Source: Brevundimonas sp. Leaf363
Lineage (GTDB): Bacteria; Pseudomonadota; Alphaproteobacteria; Caulobacterales; Caulobacteraceae
DNA length: 64,000 nt
NCBI RefSeq assembly: GCF_001424025.1
Contig: NZ_LMPZ01000002.1
Span: 542,714-606,713, forward strand
Reading direction: 5' to 3'
Part shown: positions 1 through 8,622 of the stretch, in pieces
Layout: each line of letters begins with the position of its first letter
Position numbering within the stretch: the first letter of the stretch is position 1
The notes under the pieces: model-generated
The model's input: the letters and a program-made list of their open reading frames with translations, nothing else
Database searches by the model: none
What the model was told of the DNA's origin: nothing
Program-made: the position numbers and the translations under genes

Positions 1-253
1 GCAGCCGCTGAATGTCGGCCTCCCCATAGCGGGCGACGATCTCGGGATCGAAGTCATCGAAGGCGTCGCGGATGCCCTCGCGTTTCCTGAGGATGGTGAT
101 CCACGCCAGCCCGGCCTGCATCCCGTCCAGCACCAGCTTTTCCCACAGCGCGCGCGCGTCGTACTCGGGCACGCCCCATTCCTGGTCGTGATAGGCGACG
201 TAGAGGGGATCGGTCCCGCACCAGCGGCAGCGGTGAAGCTGTGATTCGGACAT
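1..253 (-). CDS. tag: DNA-3-methyladenine glycosylase I, N-terminal part (cut by window edge)
   Basis: Base-excision repair glycosylase that removes 3-methyladenine from alkylated DNA. The gene starts with ATG at 253 on the minus strand and runs off the left edge, so only about 84 residues are visible. They begin MSESQLHRCRWCGTDPLY and continue through YHDQEWGVP, the usual Tag opening. The HRCxWC segment supplies Cys residues of the Tag zinc site, and the following WEKLVLDGMQAGLAW stretch is typical of the family. The C-terminal half, with the remaining zinc ligands, lies outside the window. It is close to the Fe-S protein gene at 280, which may share its promoter. The family call is firm; completeness cannot be judged. 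Confidence 0.9.
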   Translation of the reverse strand, partial: MSESQLHRCRWCGTDPLYVAYHDQEWGVPEYDARALWEKLVLDGMQAGLAWITILRKREGIRDAFDDFDPEIVARYGEADIQRL

Positions 254-279
254 GGACGCAGCATGGCCGCGTCCGGCGA

Positions 280-654
280 TCAGATCGAGAAGCTGACCCC
301 GCAGCCGCAGCTGGACGCCGCGTTCGGGTTGCGCACCACGAACTGGCTGCCCGCCAGCTCATCGACATAATCGACGACCGAGCCCGTCAGGAAAGGCAAG
401 GAGACCGGATCGATCAGGGCCGCCTGACCGTCCGCCTCGATCCGCAGGTCGTCGGCGTCCGCCGTCTCGACCAGTTCGAACCGGTACTGAAAGCCCGAGC
501 AGCCGCCGCCGTCGACGGCGACGCGCAGCATGACCGCGTGGCCCTCGGCGGCCGACAGTTTCGCCAGCCGACGCGCGGCGCCGGCCCCCAGCGCGATCGG
601 CGCGGAAGATGACCGTGTGGCCAGCTCGAAGGAGGGAGATTGGACGGTGCTCAC
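280..654 (-). CDS. erpA: IscA/ErpA-type iron-sulfur cluster insertion protein
   Basis: A-type carrier that receives Fe-S clusters from the assembly scaffold and passes them to apo-enzymes in the cytoplasm. The 124-residue protein has the three conserved family cysteines: one in GGGCSGFQY near residue 53, and two in the C-terminal SSCGCGVSFS. Length and fold match the HesB/IscA/ErpA family. The first 25 residues are a variable leader. It lies divergently from dgt, separated by about 56 bp, and upstream of tag on the same strand. An adjacent dgt is a common arrangement in Caulobacterales as far as I recall. ErpA versus IscA or SufA cannot be decided from sequence alone; ErpA is the usual name for this stand-alone locus. 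Confidence 0.88.
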   Translation of the reverse strand: MSTVQSPSFELATRSSSAPIALGAGAARRLAKLSAAEGHAVMLRVAVDGGGCSGFQYRFELVETADADDLRIEADGQAALIDPVSLPFLTGSVVDYVDELAGSQFVVRNPNAASSCGCGVSFSI

Positions 655-710
655 GCCCGCCTATATGAGGCGGCCGGGGTCGTTCGCAAAGGCCCGCGCC
701 GGAAACTGTC

Positions 711-1895
711 TTGACCGCCTCGGATCCAGATCGCGCCTCCTACGCCGAACGGCCCTCGCTGAGCCGGGGACGGCGTGTCCCCGAAGCCGAGAGCCGCACC
801 CGCACCGCCTTCGCCCGCGACCGCGACCGGATCATCCACTCGACCGCCTTCCGCCGCCTGAAGGAGAAGACCCAGGTCTTCGTGGCGCACGAGGGCGACC
901 ACTACCGCACCCGGCTGACGCACAGCCTGGAGGTGGCGCAGATCGCGCGCTCCATCGCCCACGCCCTGAGGCTGGACGACGATCTGGCCGAGACCATCGC
1001 CCTGGCCCATGACCTGGGGCATCCGCCGTTCGGTCATGCGGGCGAGGACGAGCTGCAGGCCCAGATGACCGCGCACGGCGGCTTCGACCACAACGTCCAG
1101 ACCTTCCGCGTCGTGACCAAGCTGGAGGTCCGTTACCCGGCCTTCGATGGTCTGAACCTCAGCTGGGAGACGGTCGAGGGCGTCATAAAGCACAACGGTC
1201 CGGTGGCTGATCGCCTGGACGAACCGGCATGGCGCGCCATTTCCGACTACGCCGCCGGCTGGGATCTGCGGCTGGGTGAGTTCGCCTCGCTGGAGGCGCA
1301 GGTCGCCGCGATCGCCGACGACATCGCCTACAACAACCACGACGTTGACGATGGCGTGCAGTCCGGTCTGCTCAGCCTGGCCGAACTGGATCAGGTGCCG
1401 CTGATCGGCCCTGCGCTGCGATCGGTGCGTGACGACTGGCCGTCCATCGACGACCGGATGCTGCGGCTTGAGGCGGTTCGGCGGATGATCGGGATCATGG
1501 TCGATGACGTCCTGGCCGAGACGGAGCGGCGCATCGCGGCGGCGGGCGTCGTGACGACCGAGGACGTCCGGCGCGCCGGACGAACGCTGGTTCAGTTCTC
1601 GGACGGGATGCTGGCGGACCTGGGCCGGCTGCGGGCCTTCCTGTTCGAGCGGATGTACCGCCACTACCGGGTCAATCGCACTCGCAGCCAGGCGCGGCGC
1701 ATTCTGGCGGAGATGTTCCAGCTGTTCATGAAGGAGCCGGCCGTCATGCCGCCCGAATGGTCGGCCAAGGCGATGGTGGACGATCCGGATCGCCGCGCCC
1801 GGGCGGTGTGCGACTACATCGCCGGCATGACGGACCGTTTCGCCATCGAGGAACACAGAAAGCTGTTCACACTGGACCTGGCGCTGGACCTGTAA
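711..1895 (+). CDS. dgt: Deoxyguanosinetriphosphate triphosphohydrolase-like protein
   Basis: HD-superfamily dNTP triphosphohydrolase that cleaves dNTPs to deoxynucleoside and triphosphate, limiting dNTP pools. The 394-residue protein has the metal-binding HD signature: a His in [12 protein letters not shown], then [17 protein letters not shown]. It also has the C-terminal Dgt-like helical region with [12 protein letters not shown]. No in-frame ATG or GTG precedes the conserved N-terminus, so a TTG start at 711 is the best choice; the ribosome binding site is weak. The short type (about 390 aa) fits the alphaproteobacterial dGTPase-like subfamily rather than the longer E. coli Dgt. It is followed after 60 bp by the SPOR gene. 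Confidence 0.9.
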   Translation: MTASDPDRASYAERPSLSRGRRVPEAESRTRTAFARDRDRIIHSTAFRRLKEKTQVFVAHEGDHYRTRLTHSLEVAQIARSIAHALRLDDDLAETIALAHDLGHPPFGHAGEDELQAQMTAHGGFDHNVQTFRVVTKLEVRYPAFDGLNLSWETVEGVIKHNGPVADRLDEPAWRAISDYAAGWDLRLGEFASLEAQVAAIADDIAYNNHDVDDGVQSGLLSLAELDQVPLIGPALRSVRDDWPSIDDRMLRLEAVRRMIGIMVDDVLAETERRIAAAGVVTTEDVRRAGRTLVQFSDGMLADLGRLRAFLFERMYRHYRVNRTRSQARRILAEMFQLFMKEPAVMPPEWSAKAMVDDPDRRARAVCDYIAGMTDRFAIEEHRKLFTLDLALDL

Positions 1896-1955
1896 CGTCC
1901 GGGCTGGGGTTACACTCACGGTTCGGCCCGCTGATTCGGCCGAGGGAGCAACGCC

Positions 1956-2708
1956 ATGTCCTTTGACGACGAAGATCGCGGTCGTGACCGGGGGGCCTAT
2001 ACGCCGCCGACCGATGACGATCTGACGTTCCGCCGCTCGGCCTATGACGCCCGTCGCTCGGGCGGCGGCGGCGGGGGCAAGGCGCCGCCGGTGACGCTGA
2101 TGGTGTCGGCCGGCGTGCTGTTGGCGCTGATCATCGCCGTGGTGGTGTTCTACAATCTCGGACACAAGCGGTCCGAGGACGCGCCCGCCATCGGCCAGCC
2201 GGTCGGCGACCTGAAGGTCGATGCGCCGCTGGAAGCCCAGCCCGTCGATCCCTCGCAAGGCGTGCGCGTCTATCGCGATGAAGCCGACCAGATCCCCGAG
2301 ACACCGACCTTCGCCCCGCCGCCCGAGACGCCGGCGCCGCGCCCGACCGCGCCTACGTCCACCACGCCCCCCGTAACCGCCCCGCCGCGCGCGCCGGCCG
2401 CGACCGCTCCGGTCGTCGCACCGCCGCCGGCCAAGACGGACGCCGCTGTCCCGCCGCCGGCGGCGGGGGGATCCGCCTCGGTCCAGATCGGCGCCTTCTC
2501 GTCCACCGCCATCGCCGACCGCGAGTTCGCCGCCGTCGCCGGCCGCTTCAGCCAGTACGCCTCGGGCGCCGGCAAGCGGGTGCAGGAGGTGACGGCGTCC
2601 AACGGCTCGACCGTTTACCGGACCACCTTCACCGGCCTGAGCCGCGAGCGGGCCGTGGCCTTCTGCAACGCGCTCAAGGCCGCTGGTCGGGACTGCCTGG
2701 TCCGGTGA
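1956..2708 (+). CDS. SPOR domain-containing membrane protein
   Basis: Bitopic inner-membrane protein predicted to bind denuded septal peptidoglycan. Visible architecture of the 250 residues: a charged cytoplasmic N-terminus (1-45), one hydrophobic span (about 46-68), a long Pro/Ala/Thr-rich periplasmic linker (about 95-165), and a C-terminal SPOR domain (about 170-250) beginning SVQIGAFSS and ending in KAAGRDCLVR. The start ATG is preceded by GAGGGAG. The stop overlaps the GTG start of nagZ by 4 bp (GTGA), so translation is probably coupled. The link with nagZ and scpAB suggests a role at the interface of cell division and wall turnover. The exact partner is not visible. Confidence 0.85.
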   Translation: MSFDDEDRGRDRGAYTPPTDDDLTFRRSAYDARRSGGGGGGKAPPVTLMVSAGVLLALIIAVVVFYNLGHKRSEDAPAIGQPVGDLKVDAPLEAQPVDPSQGVRVYRDEADQIPETPTFAPPPETPAPRPTAPTSTTPPVTAPPRAPAATAPVVAPPPAKTDAAVPPPAAGGSASVQIGAFSSTAIADREFAAVAGRFSQYASGAGKRVQEVTASNGSTVYRTTFTGLSRERAVAFCNALKAAGRDCLVR

Positions 2709-3751
2709 CGACCGCCGCGATCCTCGGCTGCGCCGGAACGGTTCTCAGCGCCGACGAGCGGGCCTTCTTCGCGGACGCGCAGCCGTGGGGCTTCATCCTG
2801 TTCCGGCGCAACGTCGAGAGCCCCGAGCAGGTGCTGCGCCTGACGTCGGATCTGCGCGACGCGGTCGGTCGGGACGCGCCCATCCTGGTCGATCAGGAGG
2901 GCGGCCGGGTCCAGCGGCTGGGTCCGCCGCACTGGCGCAAATATCCGCCGGGCGAGGCCTTCCTGAAGGCGACCAACGACCCGCTGGCGGCGCGCGAACT
3001 GGCGCGGTTGGGCGGGCGGCTGATGGCGCATGACCTCAAGGCGGTGGGCATCAACATCGACTGCGCCCCGGTCATCGACGTGCCGACGCCCGGCGCCCAC
3101 GACATCATCGGCGACCGCGCCTACGCCCAGGATCCGGCGACCGTGGCCCAGATCGGCCGGGCGGTGGCCGAGGGCCTGCTGGCGGGCGGCGTTCTGCCGG
3201 TCATCAAGCACATGCCCGGCCACGGCCGCGCCTTCGCCGACAGCCACAAGGAGCTGCCGACCGTCCACGCCGATCTCGACGCGCTGGACGGCTGGGACTT
3301 CGCGCCGTTCAAGGCCCTGTCGGACATGCCGATCGGCATGACGGCCCACATCGTCTTCACGGCCGTCGACAAGAAGCGGCCCGCGACGCAGTCGAAGAAG
3401 GCCATCAAGCTGGTGCGCGAGCATCTGGGCTTCGGCGGCCTGTTGCTGTCCGACGACCTGTGCATGAACGCCCTGTCGGGGAACCTGACCGAGCGGGCGC
3501 AGAAGTCGCTGAAGGCCGGGTGCGATCTGGTCATCCACTGGACCGGCGACCGGGCCGAGATGGAACTGGTCATGGCCGGCGTCGGCAAGCTGAAGGGCGG
3601 GGCCAAACGCCGGGCCGACGCGGCCCTGGCCCGCATCGTCCATACGCCGGAGCCGCTGGATCTGGCCGAGGCGCAAGACCGGTTCGACGCCCTGCTGGCA
3701 GGTCGGCTGACGGCGGCGCAGGGGCCGGATGTGGGGGAGGCCCAGGCCTGA
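2705..3751 (+). CDS. nagZ: Beta-N-acetylhexosaminidase (peptidoglycan recycling)
   Basis: GH3 family enzyme that releases N-acetylglucosamine from anhydromuropeptides in the cytoplasm during wall recycling. The 348-residue protein has the single-domain NagZ pattern: LVDQEGGRVQRL, the catalytic dyad loop KHMPGHGRAFADSHKELP, and the nucleophile Asp in LLLSDDLCMNAL (about D250). There is no signal peptide, consistent with a cytosolic enzyme. It starts at GTG 2705, overlapping the SPOR gene stop by 4 bp, and is followed 16 bp later by the preferred scpA start. NagZ products induce AmpC-type beta-lactamases in some bacteria. A class A beta-lactamase lies 45 kb away in this window, but nothing links the two. 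Confidence 0.93.
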   Translation: MTTAAILGCAGTVLSADERAFFADAQPWGFILFRRNVESPEQVLRLTSDLRDAVGRDAPILVDQEGGRVQRLGPPHWRKYPPGEAFLKATNDPLAARELARLGGRLMAHDLKAVGINIDCAPVIDVPTPGAHDIIGDRAYAQDPATVAQIGRAVAEGLLAGGVLPVIKHMPGHGRAFADSHKELPTVHADLDALDGWDFAPFKALSDMPIGMTAHIVFTAVDKKRPATQSKKAIKLVREHLGFGGLLLSDDLCMNALSGNLTERAQKSLKAGCDLVIHWTGDRAEMELVMAGVGKLKGGAKRRADAALARIVHTPEPLDLAEAQDRFDALLAGRLTAAQGPDVGEAQA

Positions 3752-3767
3752 TGGGGATGGCGCCGGC

Positions 3768-4589
3768 ATGACCGAGGCCTTCCAGCCCAATCTGGATTTC
3801 ACGCCCGTCGATCCGGTCGATGACCGCGACGCCTTCGTGGTCGATCTGGAAGGGTATGAAGGCCCGCTGCACGTCCTTCTGGCGCTGGCGCGGGCGCAGA
3901 AGGTGGACCTGCTGAAACTGTCGATCACGCGGCTGGCCGAACAGTATCTGCTGTTCGTGCACGAGGCGCGGCGGCGCAACTTCTCGCTGGCGGCTGACTA
4001 CCTGGTGATGGCCTCATGGCTGGCCTATCTGAAGTCCCGCCTGCTGCTGCCGCGGGGCGAGAAGGGCAAGGCCGACGAGCCGCCCGCCGAGGTGATGGCT
4101 CAGGCCCTGGCCTTCCGCCTGCAGAAGCTGGAGGCCATGCGCAAGGCGGTGGAGGCGATCACCAGCCGGCCGCAGCTAAAGCGCGACGTCTTCACGCGCG
4201 GCGACCCCGAGGCGACCGTCATCATCCCGTCGGACCGCATCGACGCCAGCCTCTATGAGCTGATGGCCGCCTATGTGATCCAGCGCCGCCGCGAGGAGGC
4301 GCGCCGTTACAATCCGACCCAGCGCATCGAGGCCTTCTCGCTGGAACAGGCGCGCGACTGGCTGCGCGACCGCTTGCCGGCGCTGGAGACCTGGACGCCG
4401 CTGGAGCAGGTGGCGCCGATCCCGTCGCAGGAGGACGGTCCGACGCGCGCCAGCTATGTCGCCTCCACCCTGTCGGCCAGCCTGGAGCTGGTGAAGGAGG
4501 GCGCGCTGAACGCCCGCCAGGCGGCGGCCTTTGAAGCTGTTTATCTGAAGCGCCGCGATGAAGGCCAGGCGCTGGAGCTGACGCCGTGA
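3768..4589 (+). CDS. scpA: Segregation and condensation protein A
   Basis: Kleisin subunit that bridges SMC heads and recruits ScpB in the chromosome condensation complex. The 273 residues start at ATG 3768 (MTEAFQPNLDF); an upstream in-frame ATG at 3729 would add a low-complexity leader inside the nagZ end and is less likely. The N-terminal kleisin region carries DLEGYEGPLHVLLALARAQK and SLAADYLVMASWLAYLKSR, which are diagnostic. The C-terminal winged-helix region ends AAFEAVYLKRRDEGQALEL. Length is normal for alphaproteobacteria. It is followed by a 136 bp gap containing a structured palindromic element before scpB. Confidence 0.93.
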   Translation: MTEAFQPNLDFTPVDPVDDRDAFVVDLEGYEGPLHVLLALARAQKVDLLKLSITRLAEQYLLFVHEARRRNFSLAADYLVMASWLAYLKSRLLLPRGEKGKADEPPAEVMAQALAFRLQKLEAMRKAVEAITSRPQLKRDVFTRGDPEATVIIPSDRIDASLYELMAAYVIQRRREEARRYNPTQRIEAFSLEQARDWLRDRLPALETWTPLEQVAPIPSQEDGPTRASYVASTLSASLELVKEGALNARQAAAFEAVYLKRRDEGQALELTP

Positions 4590-4603
4590 GTCGCTACGCT
4601 TTC

Positions 4604-4719
4604 TCCTCCCCACAAGGTGGGGAGGGGGACCACGAAGTGGTGGAGGGGCTGTTCAAGCGCTGCGCCTGTGATCGCCCCTCCACCCTTCGGGTCCCCCTTC
4701 CCATCAGGGATGGGGAGGA
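4604..4719. repeat. Extragenic nested palindrome between scpA and scpB
   Basis: A structured element fills the scpA-scpB gap. Outer arms TCCTCCCCA (4604-4612) and TGGGGAGGA (4711-4719) are exact inverted repeats. Inside them, GGTGGAGGGG pairs with CCCCTCCACC, and a GGGGGACC stretch pairs with GGTCCCCC. Each half also forms its own small hairpin (for example ACCACGAAGTGGT). In RNA this would fold into one long branched stem. The right arm contains GGGGAGG seven bases before the scpB ATG, so it appears to supply the scpB ribosome binding site. The composition resembles dispersed REP-like elements of Caulobacterales genomes; that identification is from memory. Confidence 0.75.
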
Positions 4720-4725
4720 AAACTG

Positions 4726-5400
4726 ATGTCGAACCTCTCTTTCACACCCGACCACGCCGAGATCGAACGCCGCGTCGAGGCCCTGTTGTTCGCCGCCGCC
4801 GGGCCGCTGTCGGTCGAGGAGATCGCGCGCCGCCTGCCCGAGGGGGCGGACGTCTCGGGCGCCATGACGGCCCTGCGTGACCGCTACGCCGGGCGGGGGG
4901 TGGAGCTGGAGCAGGTCGCCGACCGCTGGCGTTTCCGCACCGCGCCGGACCTGTCGTTCATGATGACCGAGGAACGCGAGGAGCCGCGCCGCCTTTCCAA
5001 GGCCGCGCTCGAGACCCTGGCCATCATCGCCTACCACCAGCCCGTCACCCGCGCCGAGATCGAGAGCGTGCGCGGCGTCTCCCTGTCCAAGGGCACGCTG
5101 GACCTGTTGCTGGAGATGGGCTTCGTGCGCCTGCGCGGCCGCCGCCGCACGCCGGGCCGGCCGGTCACCTATGCGACGGCCGACCGGTTCCTGGAGCACT
5201 TCAGCCTGGCCAACCTCTACGACCTGCCGGGCCTGTCGGAGATGAAGGCGGCGGGCCTGCTGGACCTGTCCATGCCGGCGGGGTTCGAAGTGCCGGACCC
5301 CACGCGCGGCGGGGCCGACGACGAGGACCCGATCGGGCCGGAGGATGCGGACGGCTCGCCGGAGTTCGCGCAGGACTTCGTGGGGGAAGAGGAGCGGTAG
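4726..5400 (+). CDS. scpB: Segregation and condensation protein B
   Basis: Winged-helix partner of ScpA in the SMC condensin complex. The 224-residue protein has two ScpB winged-helix units: the first from IERRVEALLFAAAGPLSVEEIA, the second containing ALETLAIIAYHQPVTRAEIESVRG and RGRRRTPGRPVTY, the classical family signature. An acidic C-terminal tail (about 185-224) is variable. The ATG at 4726 is preceded by GGGGAGG embedded in the palindromic element, so its translation may depend on how that RNA folds. In Caulobacter-type genomes I would expect tatABC downstream. Here a carbohydrate-enzyme block follows instead. Confidence 0.92.
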   Translation: MSNLSFTPDHAEIERRVEALLFAAAGPLSVEEIARRLPEGADVSGAMTALRDRYAGRGVELEQVADRWRFRTAPDLSFMMTEEREEPRRLSKAALETLAIIAYHQPVTRAEIESVRGVSLSKGTLDLLLEMGFVRLRGRRRTPGRPVTYATADRFLEHFSLANLYDLPGLSEMKAAGLLDLSMPAGFEVPDPTRGGADDEDPIGPEDADGSPEFAQDFVGEEER

Positions 5401-5571
5401 GATCCCCTTCAGCTGACCGATGCGAACGTCAGGTCAGGGTCGCAAGCGGACAATCGCGTGCGAGCACTCGGCCTTGGGGAACAGCCACGGACGATGAGTG
5501 GCGGTTTCGCTGTAGTCACCAGCTAAGTTTGGCTGCAAGACCCGTAGTCTCGACGGCCCAGGAGACATCAA

Positions 5572-7197
5572 ATGACACTACGTCGTCGGCAGTTCTTCAA
5601 GGGCGTTCTGGCGGGCGGCGCGGTACCGCTTCTCGGCGCCGCTCAGGCATCCGCCGCTGCGGAGCCGTGCGAACCCGCCGCCGAACCGACGTGGGGACGC
5701 GGCCCTGAAGGCCAGCGGATCGCCGATCTGGGCGACGGGACCTTCCGCAACCCCATCGTCTCGGGCGACCACCCGGACCCGACCATCCTGAAGGATGGCG
5801 ACACCTATTACATGACCTTCTCCAGCTTCCTGTCCTATCCGGGGCTGGTCATCTGGAAGTCGACCGATCTGGTGAACTGGACCCCCGTCGGGCCGGCGCT
5901 GCACAAGCCGCTGGGCGACATCTGGGCCGTCGATCTGTGCAAGCACGACGGGCGGTATTTCATCTACATACCGGCCGATCCGCACCGGACGGGCTGGTCG
6001 ATCTTCGTCATCTGGGCCGACCGGATCGAGGGGCCGTGGAGCGATCCGATCGACCTGAACATCAACGGCCCGATCGATCCCGGCCACGTCGTGGGCGAGG
6101 ACGGGCGGCGCTATCTTTTTGTGAACGGCATCCGCAAGATCCGCCTGACCGACGACGGCCTGGCCACGGACGGGGTGCTGGAGCCGGCCTATGAACCGTG
6201 GCGTTATCCCGACGACTGGATCGTCGAGAATTTCGCACCCGAGGGCCCCAAGCTGCTGCGCAAGGACGGCTGGTTCTATCTGGTCACGGCGGTGGGCGGC
6301 ACGGCCGGGCCGGTGACGGGGCATATGGTCATCGCGGCGCGGTCCCGATCGGTGCACGGCCCGTGGGAGCATCACCCGCACAATCCGCTGGTGCGAACCC
6401 CGTCGGAGGCCGAGCCCTGGTGGTCGAAGGGACACGCGACCCTGGTCGAGGGGCCGGCGGGCGACTGGTGGATGGTCTATCACGGCTATGAGAACGGGTT
6501 CCGCACGCTGGGCCGCCAGACCCTGCTGGAGCCGATCGAGTGGACCGACGACGGCTGGTTCCGGGCGACCGGCGGCGACCTGTCACGGCCGCTGGCTAAG
6601 CCGCGCGGCGGCCGCGCCGGGCCATCGGGGCGGGCGCTGTCGGACGACTTCTCGGCTGACCGCATGGGCGGGCAGTGGGCCTTCCACGACCCGAAGCCGG
6701 AGGATGCCGACCGGCTGCGGCGCGGGGACGGCGGCCTGACCATCGCCGGGCGCGGAGCGTCACCGGCCGACAGCCCGCCGCTGACGTGCGGGGTCGGCGA
6801 CCGGGCCTATGAGGCCGAGGTGTCGATCACCCTGGACGGCGACGCCGAGGGCGGCCTGCTGCTGTTCTACAACCCCAAGGCCTTCGTCGGCATGGGCTTC
6901 ACGGCCCAGAGCTTGAAGCATTTCCGCTATTCGGAAGAACAGACCTGGATGCGGTCGCCCCAGACGGCGCGGACGCTGCGGCTGAAGGTCACCAACGACC
7001 GCAACATCATCACCTTCGCCCGGTCGCGCGACAACGGCCGCACCTGGAGCCGCCAGGAATTCCGCGCCGAGGTATCAGGGCTCAACCACAACGTCTTCGG
7101 CGGCTTCCTGAGCTTGAAGGTGGGGCTGTATTCGGCGGGGGACGGTGCGGTGAAGTTCAGCGATTTCAAGTATCGGGCGCTCGTGCCGGCGATCTGA
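5572..7197 (+). CDS. Exported GH43 family glycoside hydrolase
   Basis: Five-bladed beta-propeller glycosidase (beta-xylosidase or alpha-L-arabinofuranosidase type) acting on hemicellulose. The 541 residues begin with a Tat-like signal, MTLRRRQFFKGVLAGGAVPLL, ending near ASA. The GH43 domain spans about 60-330: catalytic base Asp in GDHPDPTILKDG (D69), the pKa-modulating Asp in IWAVDLCKHDG, and the general acid Glu in NFAPEGPKLL (E224). A C-terminal beta-sandwich (about 355-538) resembles the concanavalin-like domain of GH43 beta-xylosidases. A clear AGGAGA precedes the ATG. It converges on the HlyD gene. The substrate cannot be fixed from sequence; neighbours suggest plant-type mannan or xylan. 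Confidence 0.85.
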   Translation: MTLRRRQFFKGVLAGGAVPLLGAAQASAAAEPCEPAAEPTWGRGPEGQRIADLGDGTFRNPIVSGDHPDPTILKDGDTYYMTFSSFLSYPGLVIWKSTDLVNWTPVGPALHKPLGDIWAVDLCKHDGRYFIYIPADPHRTGWSIFVIWADRIEGPWSDPIDLNINGPIDPGHVVGEDGRRYLFVNGIRKIRLTDDGLATDGVLEPAYEPWRYPDDWIVENFAPEGPKLLRKDGWFYLVTAVGGTAGPVTGHMVIAARSRSVHGPWEHHPHNPLVRTPSEAEPWWSKGHATLVEGPAGDWWMVYHGYENGFRTLGRQTLLEPIEWTDDGWFRATGGDLSRPLAKPRGGRAGPSGRALSDDFSADRMGGQWAFHDPKPEDADRLRRGDGGLTIAGRGASPADSPPLTCGVGDRAYEAEVSITLDGDAEGGLLLFYNPKAFVGMGFTAQSLKHFRYSEEQTWMRSPQTARTLRLKVTNDRNIITFARSRDNGRTWSRQEFRAEVSGLNHNVFGGFLSLKVGLYSAGDGAVKFSDFKYRALVPAI

Positions 7198-7269
7198 GAT
7201 CGGGTGCGCCGTCGAACGTCCAACGAGGTTCTTATCGACGGACAAGGCCATCGCCCCGGCCGTGTGCCC

Positions 7270-8622
7270 CTAAGCCTCGCGCCCCGACTTCCACAGGGTG
7301 TGGGTCAGCGGTTCGATCAGGTAGCTGAGCGCGGTGCGCTTGCGGGTCGGGACGACCACCTCGACCTCCAGGCCCGGCTGCAGGGGGCGGGTGACGCCGC
7401 CGTCGCGCAGGCGTTGGAGCTCGCTGGCCGGGACCGAGACCTGGGCGCGGAAGAAGCTGCGGCCCGACTGTTCGTCGGTGAAGGCGTCGGGCGACACCTT
7501 TTCCAGCTTGCCGTGGAGGATCGGCAGGGCGCGTTCGTGGAAGGCGGCGAAGCGGATCTGGGTGGGCTGGCCGACCGCCAGATCGTCGGCGTCGTTGGGC
7601 GAGACGCGGGCGTCGATGACCAGGCGGGCGTCATCCGGCACGATCTCCATCAGGGTCTGGGCGCCCTGGATGACGCCGCCGACCGTGAAGGTGCTGAGGC
7701 CGATGACGCGGCCGGTGGCGGGGGCGCGGACCTGGGCGCGGGCGATTTCGTCGCGGGTGGCGGCCAGGCGGGGTTGCAGCTCGTTCAGCGACACCTCGAT
7801 CTGGCGCAACTGGTCGGCGACCTCCTCGCCCAGCGTGGTGTCCACGCCGTTCATCTGCAGGCGGGTCTCGCCGATGGCCTCGCCTGCGGCGGCGATCTGG
7901 GCCCGCAACTGACCCTCCGTCCCGTCCAGATCGGCGGCGGCGCGTTCCAGCGCCCGCACGCGGGTGACCGGGGCGTAACCGCGCTCGGCCAGCGAACGGG
8001 TGCCGGCCAGCTCCTCGCTGATCAGGCGGGCCTGCTCGCGGTTGCTGTCGATCTGACGCTGGTAGCCCTCGATCTGGTCGGTCAGCTGGGCGACGCGCTG
8101 GTTGAGCACGCCGGTCTGGGTCGAGCGACCCGAGCCGCGCGCGCGGAACTGCAGCTGCTGCAGGCGCACGGCCTCGTCGGCCAGCCGCTTGTCATCGCCC
8201 TGGAGGCTGAAGAACTCGGCCGGCGGGGTGAAGACGCTGCGGCCCTCGCGCTCGGCGATCAGGCGGGCGCGCTGGGCCTGTAGGCTGAAGACCTGGGCGG
8301 CGAGGCCGCGTTCGGTGGCGCGCAGATCGGGCCCGGCGATCTCGACCAGCACTTGTCCGGCCACGACGTGGTCGCCCTCGGAGACGTGCAGGGCGCTGAC
8401 GATGCCGCCATCGCGGTGTTGAACCGCCTGGCGGCTGCCCGAGACGACGATCTTGCCCGGCGCATAGGCCCCGGCGTCCAGCGGCACGAAGGCGGCCCAG
8501 CCGAGGAACAGCACGAAGAAGGCGAAGGCGACGGCGCCGCCGATGATGATCTCCGGGCGCGGATTGTCGGCCAGCAGGCCTGTGCGCGTCGGGGCGGGCA
8601 GGGGTTCGGACGCGGTGGTCAT
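7270..8622 (-). CDS. HlyD/PrtE-type periplasmic adaptor of a type I secretion system
   Basis: Membrane fusion protein that links an inner-membrane ABC exporter to an outer-membrane TolC channel. The 450 residues show a short cytoplasmic N-terminus, one membrane span (about 28-50), a lipoyl-like half (PGKIVVSGSRQAVQHRDGGIV), a long alpha-helical hairpin (about 110-290), and the C-terminal barrel ending ALSYLIEPLTHTLWKSGREA, typical of the PrtD/PrtE branch. Its start overlaps the ABC gene stop by 4 bp (ATGA), so the two are co-translated. No tolC and no RTX-type substrate gene lies in the window, so the cargo and the outer channel must be encoded elsewhere. Confidence 0.9.
   Translation of the reverse strand: MTTASEPLPAPTRTGLLADNPRPEIIIGGAVAFAFFVLFLGWAAFVPLDAGAYAPGKIVVSGSRQAVQHRDGGIVSALHVSEGDHVVAGQVLVEIAGPDLRATERGLAAQVFSLQAQRARLIAEREGRSVFTPPAEFFSLQGDDKRLADEAVRLQQLQFRARGSGRSTQTGVLNQRVAQLTDQIEGYQRQIDSNREQARLISEELAGTRSLAERGYAPVTRVRALERAAADLDGTEGQLRAQIAAAGEAIGETRLQMNGVDTTLGEEVADQLRQIEVSLNELQPRLAATRDEIARAQVRAPATGRVIGLSTFTVGGVIQGAQTLMEIVPDDARLVIDARVSPNDADDLAVGQPTQIRFAAFHERALPILHGKLEKVSPDAFTDEQSGRSFFRAQVSVPASELQRLRDGGVTRPLQPGLEVEVVVPTRKRTALSYLIEPLTHTLWKSGREA

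Noticed and set aside
651..2258. Long open frame (535 codons) on the minus strand opposite dgt
   Set aside because: It is antisense to a clear dGTPase and SPOR gene, the translation is Arg/His/Gln-rich low complexity, and no ribosome binding site or motif is seen. High GC opens such frames routinely.
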